A stretch of DNA of 64,000 bases, from contig NZ_FOFA01000007.1 in the NCBI RefSeq assembly GCF_900110855.1, positions 186,001 to 250,000 of the forward strand, written 5' to 3'. The notes below the pieces were generated by a model. That model worked only from the letters and a program-made list of their open reading frames with translations. It did not search any database and had not been told where the DNA came from. Source of the stretch: Microlunatus flavus. Its GTDB lineage: Bacteria; Actinomycetota; Actinomycetes; Propionibacteriales; Propionibacteriaceae. Of the stretch, positions 41,026-50,327 are shown piece by piece. The position numbers and the translations under genes are program-made. The first letter of the stretch is position 1, and the number at the start of each line of letters is the position of its first letter.

Positions 41026-42063
41026 TCAGGCGAGCGGGGCGACCAGGGGCTCTCCTGAGCCGGTCGACAGGTCCGGCTCGGCGGCCGTCCGCGCCGGGTC
41101 CGTGACCGCGACCCGCGAGGCTCCGGGCACGGGGCGGACCCACACCGCGCTGCCCTCGGTGAGCCCCTTGTGGGCCGACTCGGCGCGGGTCAGCGTGACG
41201 AGCACGGGCGCCCGCTCGCCGGCCACGTCGACCTCGACCCGGACCTCGAAGCCGACGCGGGTGAGCCGGGCGACCCGGCCCTCGACGGTCTCGGGGAAGG
41301 GGTGGCTCTCCAGCTCGAGGTCGTGCGGGCGGACGAGGTGGCCCTGCAGCGTGGTGACCGGCCCGAGGAAGCCCATGACGAACTCGCTCGCGGGGGCGTC
41401 GTAGAGCTCGTCGGGCGTGCCCTCCTGCTCGACGCGGCCGTGGTTGATCACCACGATGCGATCGGCGACCTCGAGCGCCTCCTCCTGGTCGTGGGTGACG
41501 AACACCGTCGTCACGTGGACCTCGTCGTGCAGGCGGCGCAACCAGTCGCGCAGCTCCTTGCGGACCTTGGCGTCGAGGGCGCCGAACGGCTCGTCGAGCA
41601 GCAGCACCGTGGGCTCGATGGCGAGCGCGCGGGCGAGCGCCATGCGCTGGCGCTGCCCGCCCGACAGCTGGGCGGGCAGCCGGTCGGCGAACTGCGAGAG
41701 GTGCACGAGCTCGAGCATCTCGGCCGTACGCGCCTTGATCTCGGCCTTGGGCCGCTTCCTGATCTTGAGCCCGAAGCCGACGTTGTCGGCGACGCTCATG
41801 TGCCGGAAGGCGGCGTAGTGCTGGAAGACGAACCCGACGTTGCGCTTGCGCGCCGGCAGCCGGGTCGCGTCGACGCCCTCGATCTCCACCGTGCCGGTGT
41901 CGCCGACCTCGAGGCCGGCGATGATGCGCAGCAGCGTCGACTTGCCGCCGCCGCTCGGGCCGAGCAGCGCGGTCAGCTGGCCGCTGGGCAGGTCGAGGTC
42001 GATGTCGCTGAGCGCCGCGAAGTCGCCGAAGGACTTGTTGACGTCGCTGATCCTGATGCTCAC
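41026..42063 (-). CDS. cysA: sulfate/thiosulfate ABC transporter ATPase
   Basis: A 345-residue ATP-binding subunit that powers sulfate uptake. Walker [10 protein letters not shown], the Q-loop [13 protein letters not shown], signature [15 protein letters not shown], Walker [13 protein letters not shown] and the H-loop [11 protein letters not shown] are all present. A C-terminal TOBE-like regulatory domain follows from about residue 235 ([11 protein letters not shown]). The final codons contain a CCTGAGCCGGTCGACAGG repeat copy. Last gene of the sulfate operon, 10 nt after cysW. Confidence 0.94.
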   Translation of the reverse strand: MSIRISDVNKSFGDFAALSDIDLDLPSGQLTALLGPSGGGKSTLLRIIAGLEVGDTGTVEIEGVDATRLPARKRNVGFVFQHYAAFRHMSVADNVGFGLKIRKRPKAEIKARTAEMLELVHLSQFADRLPAQLSGGQRQRMALARALAIEPTVLLLDEPFGALDAKVRKELRDWLRRLHDEVHVTTVFVTHDQEEALEVADRIVVINHGRVEQEGTPDELYDAPASEFVMGFLGPVTTLQGHLVRPHDLELESHPFPETVEGRVARLTRVGFEVRVEVDVAGERAPVLVTLTRAESAHKGLTEGSAVWVRPVPGASRVAVTDPARTAAEPDLSTGSGEPLVAPLA

Positions 42064-42073
42064 GGGTTCACCT

Positions 42074-42937
42074 TCAGCGGTCGTGGTCGGAGGGGCGCAG
42101 CACGGACACGACGACCAGCGCGACGACGGCGAGGAGGGCGAGGACGAACGCGGCCGCGTACGCCGCCGTCGTGGCGTCGGCGCCGAACTGCGAGTAGCGC
42201 TCCTCGACCAGCAGCGTCGCGGTCTGGGTGCGCAGCGCGACGCCGCCGGAGACGACCTTGACCGCGCCGTACTCGCCGAGCGAGCGGGCCAGGCTGAGGA
42301 CGACGCCGTAGACGAGGGCCCAGCGGATCGCGGGCAGCGTGATCCGGCCGAACGTCTGCCAGGCCGACGCGCCCAGGCTGCTGGCCGCCTGCTCCTGGTC
42401 GGTGCCGATCTCGTGCAGCACCGGGACGACCTCGCGGATGACCAGCGGCAGGCTGACGAACGCCGTGGCCATGATCATCCCGGGCTGCGCGTAGATCACC
42501 TGCAGCCCGAGACGCTCCAGCGTGGGGCCGAACCAGCCGGTCCGGCCCGAGTACACGAGCAGCAGGGCGAGGCCGACGACGACGGGGGAGACCGACAGCG
42601 GGAGGTCGACCAGCGCCGACAGCGCCCGGCGGCCGGGGAACTCGTAGCGGACCAGCAGCAGCGAGATGCCGACGCCGAACACCGTGTTGATCACGACGGC
42701 CCAGAACGCGTTGGCGACGGTGAGCTCGAAGGCGAAGACGACCTCGGGCTGGCCGAGGGCCTCGAGCACCGGGCCGAGCCCGCGCTCGAAGGTCTTGAAG
42801 GCGACGATCGCCACCGGCCAGACGACCAGCAGCCCGAGGTAGACGATCACGGCGATCCGCAGGGGCCAGCGCAGCCGGGACGGCTGGCGGACGGTGCGCG
42901 TACGCCCGCCGCGGGTCGTGGCGGTCGTGTCAGCCAT
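42074..42937 (-). CDS. cysW: sulfate ABC transporter permease CysW
   Basis: A 287-residue permease with about six membrane helices and the coupling motif of sulfate permeases ([22 protein letters not shown] near 180). [18 protein letters not shown] is a strong CysW signature. It overlaps cysT by 8 nt and is followed 10 nt later by cysA, so the operon is tightly packed. It should pair with CysT in the membrane. Confidence 0.93.
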   Translation of the reverse strand: MADTTATTRGGRTRTVRQPSRLRWPLRIAVIVYLGLLVVWPVAIVAFKTFERGLGPVLEALGQPEVVFAFELTVANAFWAVVINTVFGVGISLLLVRYEFPGRRALSALVDLPLSVSPVVVGLALLLVYSGRTGWFGPTLERLGLQVIYAQPGMIMATAFVSLPLVIREVVPVLHEIGTDQEQAASSLGASAWQTFGRITLPAIRWALVYGVVLSLARSLGEYGAVKVVSGGVALRTQTATLLVEERYSQFGADATTAAYAAAFVLALLAVVALVVVSVLRPSDHDR

Positions 42938-43820
42938 GCCGGGCCACCCGCCGCGAGACGACCTCGAGCCCGACGATGACGACGAGGGCCACGAGCAGCA
43001 GCACCGAGGCGACCGCGGACGCGGCCGTGAGCTGGTCGCCCTCGATGAACGACAGGATCCGGACGCTCGCGACCTCGGTCGAGTAGGGCAGGTTGCCCGA
43101 GAGCAGGACGAGCGAGCCGTACTCGCTGATCGCCCGGGCGAAGGCCAGCGCGGCGCCCGAGGTGATGGCCGGCGCGAGGCTCGGCAGGATCACCAGCCGG
43201 AAGACGGTGAAGCGGCTGGCCCCGAGCGAGGCCGCGGCCTCCTCGACCTCGGGCTCGATCTCCATGAGCACGGGCTGCACGGTGCGCACCACGAAGGGCA
43301 GGGTGACGAAGAGGAAGGCGAGCGTCACCGCGTGCGAGGTGTTCGCCCAGTGCAGGCCCAGCGGCGAGCCGGCCCCGTAGAGGCTGAGCAGCACCAGGCC
43401 GGCGACGATCGTCGGCAGCGCGAAGGGCACGTCGATGACGACCTCGAGCACGCGCTTGCCCACGAACGAGTCGCGCACGAGCACCCAGGCGATCGCCGTG
43501 CCCATGACGACGTCGACGAGCGTGACGAGCACGGCGTGACCGACCGTCAGCTCCAGCGCCGCCAGCGTCTGCGGGCTGGTTAGGGCCTCGGCGTAGCCGG
43601 CCCAGCCGCCGCTCGACGCCTGCACGACCACGGCGACCAGGGGGATCAGCACGAGCAGGCTGAACCACAGCATCGCCACGCCGAGCCCGATCGCCGAGGC
43701 GCGGGTCAGGGTGGTGCGCCGCCTGCGGCCCCGCGGGGACCGACCGGGGGTCGGGGTGTCCTCGGACGCGGCCGTGCCGGCGAGCGCGTCGCTCGCCGAC
43801 GGCGTGACGGCGGTGGTCAC
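42930..43820 (-). CDS. cysT: sulfate ABC transporter permease CysT
   Basis: A 296-residue permease with about six membrane helices after a basic cytoplasmic N-terminus. The coupling loop reads EEAAASLGASRFTVFRLVILP, and AFARAISEYGSLVLLSGN is the CysT signature. It begins 22 nt after the binding-protein gene and overlaps cysW. Confidence 0.93.
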   Translation of the reverse strand: MTTAVTPSASDALAGTAASEDTPTPGRSPRGRRRRTTLTRASAIGLGVAMLWFSLLVLIPLVAVVVQASSGGWAGYAEALTSPQTLAALELTVGHAVLVTLVDVVMGTAIAWVLVRDSFVGKRVLEVVIDVPFALPTIVAGLVLLSLYGAGSPLGLHWANTSHAVTLAFLFVTLPFVVRTVQPVLMEIEPEVEEAAASLGASRFTVFRLVILPSLAPAITSGAALAFARAISEYGSLVLLSGNLPYSTEVASVRILSFIEGDQLTAASAVASVLLLVALVVIVGLEVVSRRVARHG

Positions 43821-43842
43821 CGCCGCAGCTCCCGGCCCCTCG

Positions 43843-44913
43843 TCACTGGCTCTTGCCCGTGGCCTGCTGCACCTGCGACACGATGCCGGTCTTGTCGGTG
43901 AAGAACTTCGCGTTCACCGCGTCCCAGCCGCCGAGGTCGGCGATCGTGGTCAGCTTCTTCGGCGTCGGGAACGGGTTCGCCGGGTCGTTGGCGCCCTCGA
44001 CGCCGGTCGTCGGCGTGCCCTGGACGACGGGCCGGAAGCCTTTCTTCACGAACTCCGCCTGGCCGTCGGCCGACAGCACGAAGTCCAGGTAGTCCTTGGC
44101 CTTCGGGGTCGCCTTGGTGGTGATGGCGGCCGGGTTCTCGATGAGGACGGTCTGGTCGGGGACGACGTAGTCGAAGTCCTCGCCGGACTGGCGCGCCAGG
44201 ATCGCCTCGTTCTCGTAGCTGATGAGGGCGTCGGCGTCGCCGCTGAGGAAGGCGTTCGTCGCGTCGCGGCCGCTGCCCGGCAGCGCCTCCACGTTCGAGA
44301 AGAACTTGGTCAGGTAGTCCTTCGCCTCGGCCTCCGAGCCGCCCTCGGCGATCGTGTGCTCGTACGCGGCCAGGGTGTTCCAGCGCGCGGAGCCCGACGA
44401 GGCCGGGTTCGGCGTGATGATCTTCACGCCGGGCTTGACCAGGTCGTCCCAGCCCTTGATGCCCTTCGGGTTGCCCTTGCGGACCGCGATGACGACGACC
44501 GAGTCGGCGACCATGCCCTTGGTCGGACCCGCGCTCCAGCCGGCGTCGACGAGCCCGGCCTTGACCAGGCGGGTGACGTCGGGCTCGAGGGAGAAGCTCA
44601 CGTAGTCGGCCTGCAGGCCGTTCGCCACGGCGCGGCTCTGGTCGCCCGACGGCCCGTACGCCTCCTGGAAGGTGACGCCCTGACCGGCCGGCGTCGCCTG
44701 GAACTTCTTCTCGACGGCACCGTTCGCCTCCTTGGGCACCGAGTAGCCGACGAGGTGGATCACGGCGGCGCCCGAGGCCGAGCCGTCGGAGGAGGCGCCC
44801 GAGGGGCTGGCCGACCCGCCGACGCAGCCGGCGAGCAGCAGGGACGACGCGGCGGCGGTGGCCACGGCGGCGACCGCGCGGACGCGCGTACGGCGGAGGA
44901 GCGGACGGGTCAT
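43843..44913 (-). CDS. sbp: sulfate-binding lipoprotein
   Basis: A 356-residue extracytoplasmic binding protein. A signal peptide ends in the lipobox LLAGC, so it is a lipoprotein. The sulfate-binding family strings are present: LVGYSVPKEANGAVEKKF, YGPSGDQSRAVANGLQADY, VAIRKGNPKGIKGWDDL-like and TPNPASSGSARWN. It heads the operon and feeds CysT/CysW. No ribosome site is obvious before the ATG. Confidence 0.93.
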   Translation of the reverse strand: MTRPLLRRTRVRAVAAVATAAASSLLLAGCVGGSASPSGASSDGSASGAAVIHLVGYSVPKEANGAVEKKFQATPAGQGVTFQEAYGPSGDQSRAVANGLQADYVSFSLEPDVTRLVKAGLVDAGWSAGPTKGMVADSVVVIAVRKGNPKGIKGWDDLVKPGVKIITPNPASSGSARWNTLAAYEHTIAEGGSEAEAKDYLTKFFSNVEALPGSGRDATNAFLSGDADALISYENEAILARQSGEDFDYVVPDQTVLIENPAAITTKATPKAKDYLDFVLSADGQAEFVKKGFRPVVQGTPTTGVEGANDPANPFPTPKKLTTIADLGGWDAVNAKFFTDKTGIVSQVQQATGKSQ

Positions 44914-45064
44914 GGCGGAGCCCTGTTCTGTCGGCGCGCAGGCACTATGCCTACTGGTCGACTAGAGAATGCCGGGCTGCTGGGGTTCGGTGAGACGGCT
45001 TCCCGGTCTGTGAGACGGCGCGGCACTGGCGAGCCGGCGCGGGCGACGTCAGGCGAGATCGGCG

Positions 45065-45451
45065 TCAGGTGGCGACCAGGCGGGCGAGCGCGATCCGGGT
45101 GAGGGGCGCGTACGCGGCGACGACGGCCGTGGGCCCCTCGAGCACGAGGCCCGCCCGGGTGCCGCCGTCGGCCGGCGCGACCTCGTGGTGCAGCGACAGC
45201 ACGACGGGACCGACCCGGGCCACCCAGCTCCAGCGCATCGTCGGCTCGTCGACGGCGGTCACGACGAACGGCACGCGCAGGCCGCCGAGCGCGCGCACGA
45301 CCCCGGTCCGGCCGACGGCGAGCCGTGTCCCGTCGGCGTCGACGCCACGGATCTGGGGAGCCCAGGTCGACCAGGCGTCGAGGTCGGCGTAGCGCTCCCA
45401 GGCCACCACGGGCCGGGCGGGGCCGGTCACCTCCACGCGTCGCACGGCCAT
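45065..45451 (-). CDS. SRPBCC family protein
   Basis: A 128-residue single-domain protein: RVEVTGPARPVVAWERYADLDAW at the start is typical of SRPBCC lipid-binding-like proteins, followed by beta strands and the closing helix APLTRIALARLVAT. GGAGGAG precedes the ATG. The ligand is unknown. Confidence 0.72.
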   Translation of the reverse strand: MAVRRVEVTGPARPVVAWERYADLDAWSTWAPQIRGVDADGTRLAVGRTGVVRALGGLRVPFVVTAVDEPTMRWSWVARVGPVVLSLHHEVAPADGGTRAGLVLEGPTAVVAAYAPLTRIALARLVAT

Positions 45452-45541
45452 GGCCCGCTCCTCCCGCCAGGCCGCGCCCCTGGCCCACGTGACGACCGTG
45501 TGACGGCCCCGGGCTGCCCGGACCTGCGCGGAGGCCTCACC

Positions 45542-45557
45542 GTAGGCTTCCGCCTAC
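45542..45557. promoter_or_regulatory. 16-bp palindrome upstream of the YtxH-like gene
   Basis: GTAGGC, 4-nt spacer, GCCTAC, 38 bp before the start of the YtxH-like gene. It may be an operator or a small hairpin in the leader. Confidence 0.4.
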
Positions 45558-45595
45558 GCGCCGGACGGTGCGACACCGAGGGAACGAGGCTTGAG

Positions 45596-45883
45596 ATGAA
45601 GGCGAAGACAGTGCTGGTGGCCGCGCTCGCGGGCGGTGTCGGCTACGTCCTCGGGACGCGCGCCGGTCGTGAGAAGTACGAGGAGCTCAAGGCCCGCGCG
45701 AACGACCTCGCGCACAGCCAGCAGGCGCAGGACGCCGCGGCGCGCGTCGCCGCCGAGGTCAAGGAGCGGGCGGCCACGTTGCCCGACCCCGTCGCCAGCG
45801 TGATCAACACGGCCGCCGACGCGGTCGCCGAGGCGCCGAAGCCCGACACCGCGACCGGCTCGACCCCCTCCGCCTCCGCGTGA
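45596..45883 (+). CDS. YtxH-like membrane-anchored small protein
   Basis: A 95-residue protein. An N-terminal helix with GGVGYVLGTRAGREKYEELK is the YtxH-type signature. A long Ala/Glu helix and a Pro/Thr/Ser tail follow. Probably one membrane pass with a cytoplasmic coiled coil. Its TGA overlaps the GTG of the transglutaminase-like gene. Confidence 0.78.
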   Translation: MKAKTVLVAALAGGVGYVLGTRAGREKYEELKARANDLAHSQQAQDAAARVAAEVKERAATLPDPVASVINTAADAVAEAPKPDTATGSTPSASA

Positions 45884-46746
45884 GGCCGGGCGACCCGGGC
45901 ACCCGCGAGGTCCGGATCGGCTGCGAGTTCGTCCACTCGTCCGCCTACGACGTGCCGGCCGTCTTCCAGGTCGAGCCGTTCCGCGACCAGGGCGTCGTGG
46001 TGCACGACGAGTCCTGGACCTCGCAGCCGGAGCAGGCGACGCGCACCTACGCCGACCTCTACGACAACGTGTGCCGCCGGCTCACGATCCCCGCGGGCCA
46101 GTCGACCATCACCTACTCCGCGCTGGTGACGGTCCCGGACGCCACCGAGGAGGTCGACGAGAGCGCCGAGGAGCTCGCGCCGGAGGACCTGCCGGACGAC
46201 GTGCTGATCTTCACCCTGCCGAGCCGCTACTGCCTGCCCGACGTGCTCGGGGCCGAGGCGTGGAACCGCTTCGGCCAGCTGCCCAAGGGCTACTCGCGGG
46301 TGCAGGCGATCTGCGACTACGTCAACGGCCACCTGACCTTCCAGTACGGCAGCAGCAACGCCCGCAGCACCGCCGCGGACGTGCACGCCGCCGGTTACGG
46401 GGTGTGCCGCGACTTCACCCACCTGGCGGTCTCGCTCTGCCGCGCGCTGAACATCCCGGCCCGCTACGTGTTCGGCTACCTGCCCGAGATCGAGGTCGAG
46501 CACAAGCAGGGACCGATGGACTTCGCGGCGTGGATGGAGGTCTACCTCGGCGGGCGCTGGTTCACCTTCGACCCGCGCAACAACGAGCACCGCAAGGGCC
46601 GCGTCCTCATCGGGCGCGGACGCGACGCCGGCGACGTGGCGATGGCGACGACGTACGGCGCGCCCTGGCTGCAGCGGATGACCGTGGTGGCCGAGGAAGC
46701 CGTCACCTCCGTGCCCACCGGCCTGGTGGGTCAGCCGGGCGTCTGA
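45880..46746 (+). CDS. transglutaminase-like fold protein without the catalytic His
   Basis: A 288-residue protein. The N-terminal beta-sandwich (~1-120) is that of bacterial transglutaminase-like proteins, and the core domain has the nucleophile Cys176 in AAGYGVCRDFTHLAVSLCRA. The Asp231 of WFTFDPRNN is present. The position usually occupied by the catalytic His in D-F-H-A-W is Ala216 (MDFAAWMEVY), so the standard Cys-His-Asp triad is incomplete. It may be a non-catalytic or altered member. Coupled to the YtxH-like gene by GTGA. Confidence 0.82.
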   Translation: MRPGDPGTREVRIGCEFVHSSAYDVPAVFQVEPFRDQGVVVHDESWTSQPEQATRTYADLYDNVCRRLTIPAGQSTITYSALVTVPDATEEVDESAEELAPEDLPDDVLIFTLPSRYCLPDVLGAEAWNRFGQLPKGYSRVQAICDYVNGHLTFQYGSSNARSTAADVHAAGYGVCRDFTHLAVSLCRALNIPARYVFGYLPEIEVEHKQGPMDFAAWMEVYLGGRWFTFDPRNNEHRKGRVLIGRGRDAGDVAMATTYGAPWLQRMTVVAEEAVTSVPTGLVGQPGV

Positions 46747-46817
46747 GCCGGTCGACGGCCTCTGAGCCTGTCGCCGTCCCCTGACCTTGTCGAAGGGCTC
46801 GGGGGACGGGGGCGGCC

Positions 46818-47765
46818 TCAGCCCACGCGGAGCCGGTCGGCGACCTCGTCGAGCTGCTCGGTCAGGCCTGCGTCCCCGATCGGGGCGCAGCCCCAGAAGA
46901 ACGCGAGGGCCTCCGGGGAGTCGAGGTCGACGACGGTGACCTGCACCGTGTCGCCCTCGAAGGTGGTGCGGTCGTCGTCGGCGCGGACCTCGGAGCGCAG
47001 CGTCCAGGCGCGGTAGCCGTCGACCGTCGTCTCCGAGCTCGTCAGGTCGGTCCGGCTCGTCACGTGGCGGTAGAGCGGCGAGGCGAGCGTGCAGGTCATC
47101 ATCAGCTCGGCCGCGGTCTCGGGGTCCTCGAATCCGTCCGCGACCGAGACGGCCCCGACCGCGTACGCGGAGTACCACTGCTGCTGCACCTGGACGTCGG
47201 CCTCCCCGACGTCGTAGGCCCAGGTGAAGGAGTCGGTCTGGCGGCCCGGGTAGACCCAGCCCCGCGGGAGCGGGAACGACAGGTTCCCGCCGTGCACCCG
47301 CCCGTCGCGCGGGTAGTCCTGGCGGCTGTACGGGCTGCCGAAGAGGCAGGGCCCGCTGCCGGCGCTCGGGCTGCTGCCGGGCGTCGGGCTCGCGGTCGGG
47401 CCGGCCTCTCCGCTCGGGACGGCGCTCGGGCTCGCGCTCGGCCGGACGGGGCCGCCCCTCGCCGGCGGGGTGGTCCCGCCCGCCGGGGCGCTCGCGGAGG
47501 GCCGCGCGGTCGGCGCGGCGGTCGGCCGGCTGCGCTCGCGCAGGACGAGGGCCCCGACGGCGACCAGGACGAGGACGACCGCGGCCGCCGTCGCGGCCAG
47601 GATCCAGCGCGTGCCGCGGGAGCGGCGCGGCGAGGGCGGTCCGCCGTCCGACGGCGGCTGCCCGGGCAGGTCGGGGGTGGTGCTCAGGCCCCAGTGCTGC
47701 CCGTCCCAGAAGCGGTAGTGGCCGGAGCGGCCCCCGGGGTCGGGATACCAACCGGGCTCGGGCAC
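46818..47765 (-). CDS. DUF2510 membrane protein with a secreted domain
   Basis: A 315-residue protein. The N-terminal GWYPDPGGRSGHYRFWDGQHW is the DUF2510 motif. A membrane helix (about 53-74) and a long Ser/Pro/Ala-rich linker (~75-135) follow. The extracytoplasmic domain of ~180 residues has no clear family and holds Cys at two or three positions. The GTG start is leaderless (TAGCGT, 6 nt). Probably a cell-surface lipoprotein-like sensor or adhesin; the function is unknown. Confidence 0.72.
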   Translation of the reverse strand: MPEPGWYPDPGGRSGHYRFWDGQHWGLSTTPDLPGQPPSDGGPPSPRRSRGTRWILAATAAAVVLVLVAVGALVLRERSRPTAAPTARPSASAPAGGTTPPARGGPVRPSASPSAVPSGEAGPTASPTPGSSPSAGSGPCLFGSPYSRQDYPRDGRVHGGNLSFPLPRGWVYPGRQTDSFTWAYDVGEADVQVQQQWYSAYAVGAVSVADGFEDPETAAELMMTCTLASPLYRHVTSRTDLTSSETTVDGYRAWTLRSEVRADDDRTTFEGDTVQVTVVDLDSPEALAFFWGCAPIGDAGLTEQLDEVADRLRVG

Positions 47766-47823
47766 GGGCTCACGCTAGCGGCGCACGCCGTCCGACCCCC
47801 GGCCGACGCGCGCCCCACCGGCC

Positions 47824-49860
47824 TCAGGCCGGGACGTTCCGCTCCAGCTCGGCGAGCCAGGCGTTGGCGTTGCCGTCGCTGGGCGCGCGCCACTCGCCGC
47901 GCGGGGAGAGCGCGCCGCCCGCCACGACCTTCGGGCCGTTGGGGATCGCCGAGCGCTTGAACTGGCTGAGGCCGAAGAAGCGGTGGCAGAACACCTGCAG
48001 CCAGTGCCGGATCGTCGGCAGGTCGTAGCTCGTGCGCACCCCGTCGTAGCCGGGCGGCCACGGCCCGAGGTCCGGGTCGGACCACGCGTGGGTCGCGAGG
48101 AAGGCGATCCGGCTCGGCGGGAAGCCGTAGCGCAGCACGTGGAACAGGGTGAAGTCCTGCAGCGCGTACGGGCCGATCTTGGCCTCCGTGCTCTGCGGCC
48201 GCTCGCCCTCCGCGACCGGCACGAGCTCGGGGCTGATCTCCTGCGCGAGGATCGTGCTCAGCACCTGGTTGGTCTCGTCGTCGAACTCGCCGTTGGTGAT
48301 CGCCCAGCGGATCAGGTGCTGGATCAGGGTCTTGGGGATGCCCGCGTTCACCGCGTAGTGCGACATCTGGTCGCCGACGCCGTACGTGCACCAGCCCAGC
48401 GCCAGCTCCGACAGGTCGCCGGTGCCGAGCACGATGCCGCCGCGCTGGTTGGCCAGGCGGAACAGGTAGTCGGTGCGCAGGCCGGCCTGCACGTTCTCGA
48501 AGGTGACGTCGTAGACCGGGTGCCCGTCGGCGAACGGGTGGTCCATGTCGTGGAGCATCTTCTCCGCGGCCGGGCGGATGTCGAGCTCGGCGAAGGTCGT
48601 CCCGAGGGCGAGCGACAGGTGGGTCGCGTTGTCCTTGGTCGCCGACGTCGTGGCGAAGCCCGGCATCGTGAAGGTGAGGATGTCCGTGCGCGGGCGGCCG
48701 AGCCGGTCCATCGCCCGCGCCGCCACCATCAGCGCGTGGGTCGAGTCGAGCCCGCCGGACACCCCGATGACGATCTTCGGGTTGCCGATCGCGACCAGGC
48801 GCTGCGCCAGCGCGGTGACCTGGATGTTGTACGCCTCGTAGCAGTCGAGCGCGAGCCGCTCGGGGTCGTCGGGCACGAACGGGAAGCGGTCGAGGGTCCG
48901 GCGCAGCCCGATGTCGCCCCGGGGCGGCTCGAGCGCGAAGGTCACCGTGCGGAACGTCGAGGTGCGTGCCGCGTGCGTCCGGCGGTTGTCGTCGAAGGTC
49001 CCCATCCGCTGCCGTTCCTGGCGCAGCCGCAGCAGGTCGACGTCGGCGACCGCGCGCCGGGGGCCGTCGGGGAAGCGGTCGGTCTCGGCCAGCAGCTGGC
49101 CCAGCTCGTAGACCATCGTCTGGCCGTCCCAGGACAGGTCCGTGCTGGACTCGCCCGGGCCGGCGGCGGTGTAGACGTACGCGGCGACGCAGCGGTCCGA
49201 CGCCGAACGCACGAGCAGGCGGCGGTCCTCGGCGCGGCCGACCGTGATGGGGCTGCCCGAGAGGTTCAGCAGCAGCGTCGCGCCGGCGAGGGCCGCCTCG
49301 GCGCTCGGCGGCACCGGCACCCACATGTCCTCGCAGACCTCGACGTGGAAGGTCAGGCCGGGCACGTCGGAGGCCTCGAACAGCAGGTCCGGACCGAGCG
49401 GGACGGTCTGCCCGGCCAGGGTGATGGTGGCCCCGCGGCGGTCGTCGCCCGGCGCGAAGTGACGCCGCTCGTAGAACTCGCGGTAGGTCGGGAGGTAGGA
49501 CTTCGGCGCGACGCCGAGCAGCCGGCCGCGGTGCACGACGACGGCGCAGTTCAGGAGCCGGTTGCCGTGGCGCAGCGGCGCCCCGACGACGAGGACCGTG
49601 GGCAGGTCGGCCGACGCGGCCAGCAGCAGGCCGACGGCCACCTCGACCTCGTCGAGCACCGTCTCCTGCAGCAGCAGGTCCTCGATCGAGTAGCCGGACA
49701 GGGCGAGCTCGGGGAAGACCGCGACCCCCACGCCCTCGTCGGCCGACGCGCGCAGCAGGTCCGCGACCGCAGCCGCGTTGGCCCGCGGGTCGGCGAGGGT
49801 GACGGTGGGCACGCACGCCGCGACGCGTACGAAGCCCTGGTCGTAGATCGAGGCGAACAC
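47824..49860 (-). CDS. nadE: glutamine-dependent NAD+ synthetase
   Basis: A 678-residue two-domain enzyme making NAD+ from nicotinate adenine dinucleotide with Gln as ammonia source. The N-terminal nitrilase-type glutaminase shows the Glu of [10 protein letters not shown], Lys of [12 protein letters not shown] and Cys of [10 protein letters not shown]. The synthetase domain has the P-loop [12 protein letters not shown] and [12 protein letters not shown]. Length and the bacterial NadE2 form match actinobacteria. The start is a GTG without a clear ribosome site. Confidence 0.95.
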   Translation of the reverse strand: MFASIYDQGFVRVAACVPTVTLADPRANAAAVADLLRASADEGVGVAVFPELALSGYSIEDLLLQETVLDEVEVAVGLLLAASADLPTVLVVGAPLRHGNRLLNCAVVVHRGRLLGVAPKSYLPTYREFYERRHFAPGDDRRGATITLAGQTVPLGPDLLFEASDVPGLTFHVEVCEDMWVPVPPSAEAALAGATLLLNLSGSPITVGRAEDRRLLVRSASDRCVAAYVYTAAGPGESSTDLSWDGQTMVYELGQLLAETDRFPDGPRRAVADVDLLRLRQERQRMGTFDDNRRTHAARTSTFRTVTFALEPPRGDIGLRRTLDRFPFVPDDPERLALDCYEAYNIQVTALAQRLVAIGNPKIVIGVSGGLDSTHALMVAARAMDRLGRPRTDILTFTMPGFATTSATKDNATHLSLALGTTFAELDIRPAAEKMLHDMDHPFADGHPVYDVTFENVQAGLRTDYLFRLANQRGGIVLGTGDLSELALGWCTYGVGDQMSHYAVNAGIPKTLIQHLIRWAITNGEFDDETNQVLSTILAQEISPELVPVAEGERPQSTEAKIGPYALQDFTLFHVLRYGFPPSRIAFLATHAWSDPDLGPWPPGYDGVRTSYDLPTIRHWLQVFCHRFFGLSQFKRSAIPNGPKVVAGGALSPRGEWRAPSDGNANAWLAELERNVPA

Positions 49861-49964
49861 AGGAGGAGTGTCTCAACCCCCGCTCGCCCGGCTGGGGGAC
49901 GTCCGACCTCAGGTCGCCGGGGAACCCCCTTGGGCCCGCGCGGGGCGGGGTCCAGAATGGCCGG

Positions 49965-50177
49965 ATGAGCGCCGACGAGTCAGCCACGTCCGAGCCCACC
50001 GAACAGCCGACCACGCAGGAGGACCCGGCCGACGAGACGAAGCGCAAGTTCCGCGAGGCGCTCGCCGCCAAGCAGGGTCGCCACGGCGAGGACCACCTCG
50101 ACGGCGGCGGCAAGAGCGGCGGCCACGCCCACGGCCAGCTGAGCGGCAAGCGCACGTTCCGTCGCAAGACGGGCTAG
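49965..50177 (+). CDS. DUF5302 family small protein
   Basis: A 70-residue hydrophilic protein. TKRKFREALAAKQGRH, GGGKSGGHAHG and the end KRTFRRKTG are the DUF5302 signature. Probably cytoplasmic and partly disordered. CAGAAT 6 nt before the ATG is close to the leaderless -10 pattern. The function is unknown. Confidence 0.8.
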   Translation: MSADESATSEPTEQPTTQEDPADETKRKFREALAAKQGRHGEDHLDGGGKSGGHAHGQLSGKRTFRRKTG

Positions 50178-50229
50178 CGGTTCGCGAGGGCCCCGCCCGG
50201 CGGCGCCACGTCGCCTGAGCCTGTCGACA

Positions 50230-50301
50230 GGCGTCTGCTCGCCCTTCTGCAGTCTGCGCGCGTTGCTAGGCACGCAGACTCGCGAAGATCGAGCAGACGC
50301 G
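50230..50301. terminator. nested double hairpin between convergent genes
   Basis: Outer arms of 11-12 bp (50230-50241 with 50290-50301) enclose an inner 8-bp stem (50251-50258 with 50273-50280). It lies between DUF5302 and the convergent amidohydrolase and can terminate both. A CTGAGCCTGTCGACAGG repeat copy adjoins the left arm. Confidence 0.6.
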
Positions 50302-50327
50302 TACGGGGCCGGGTTCGAAAGACCGCG

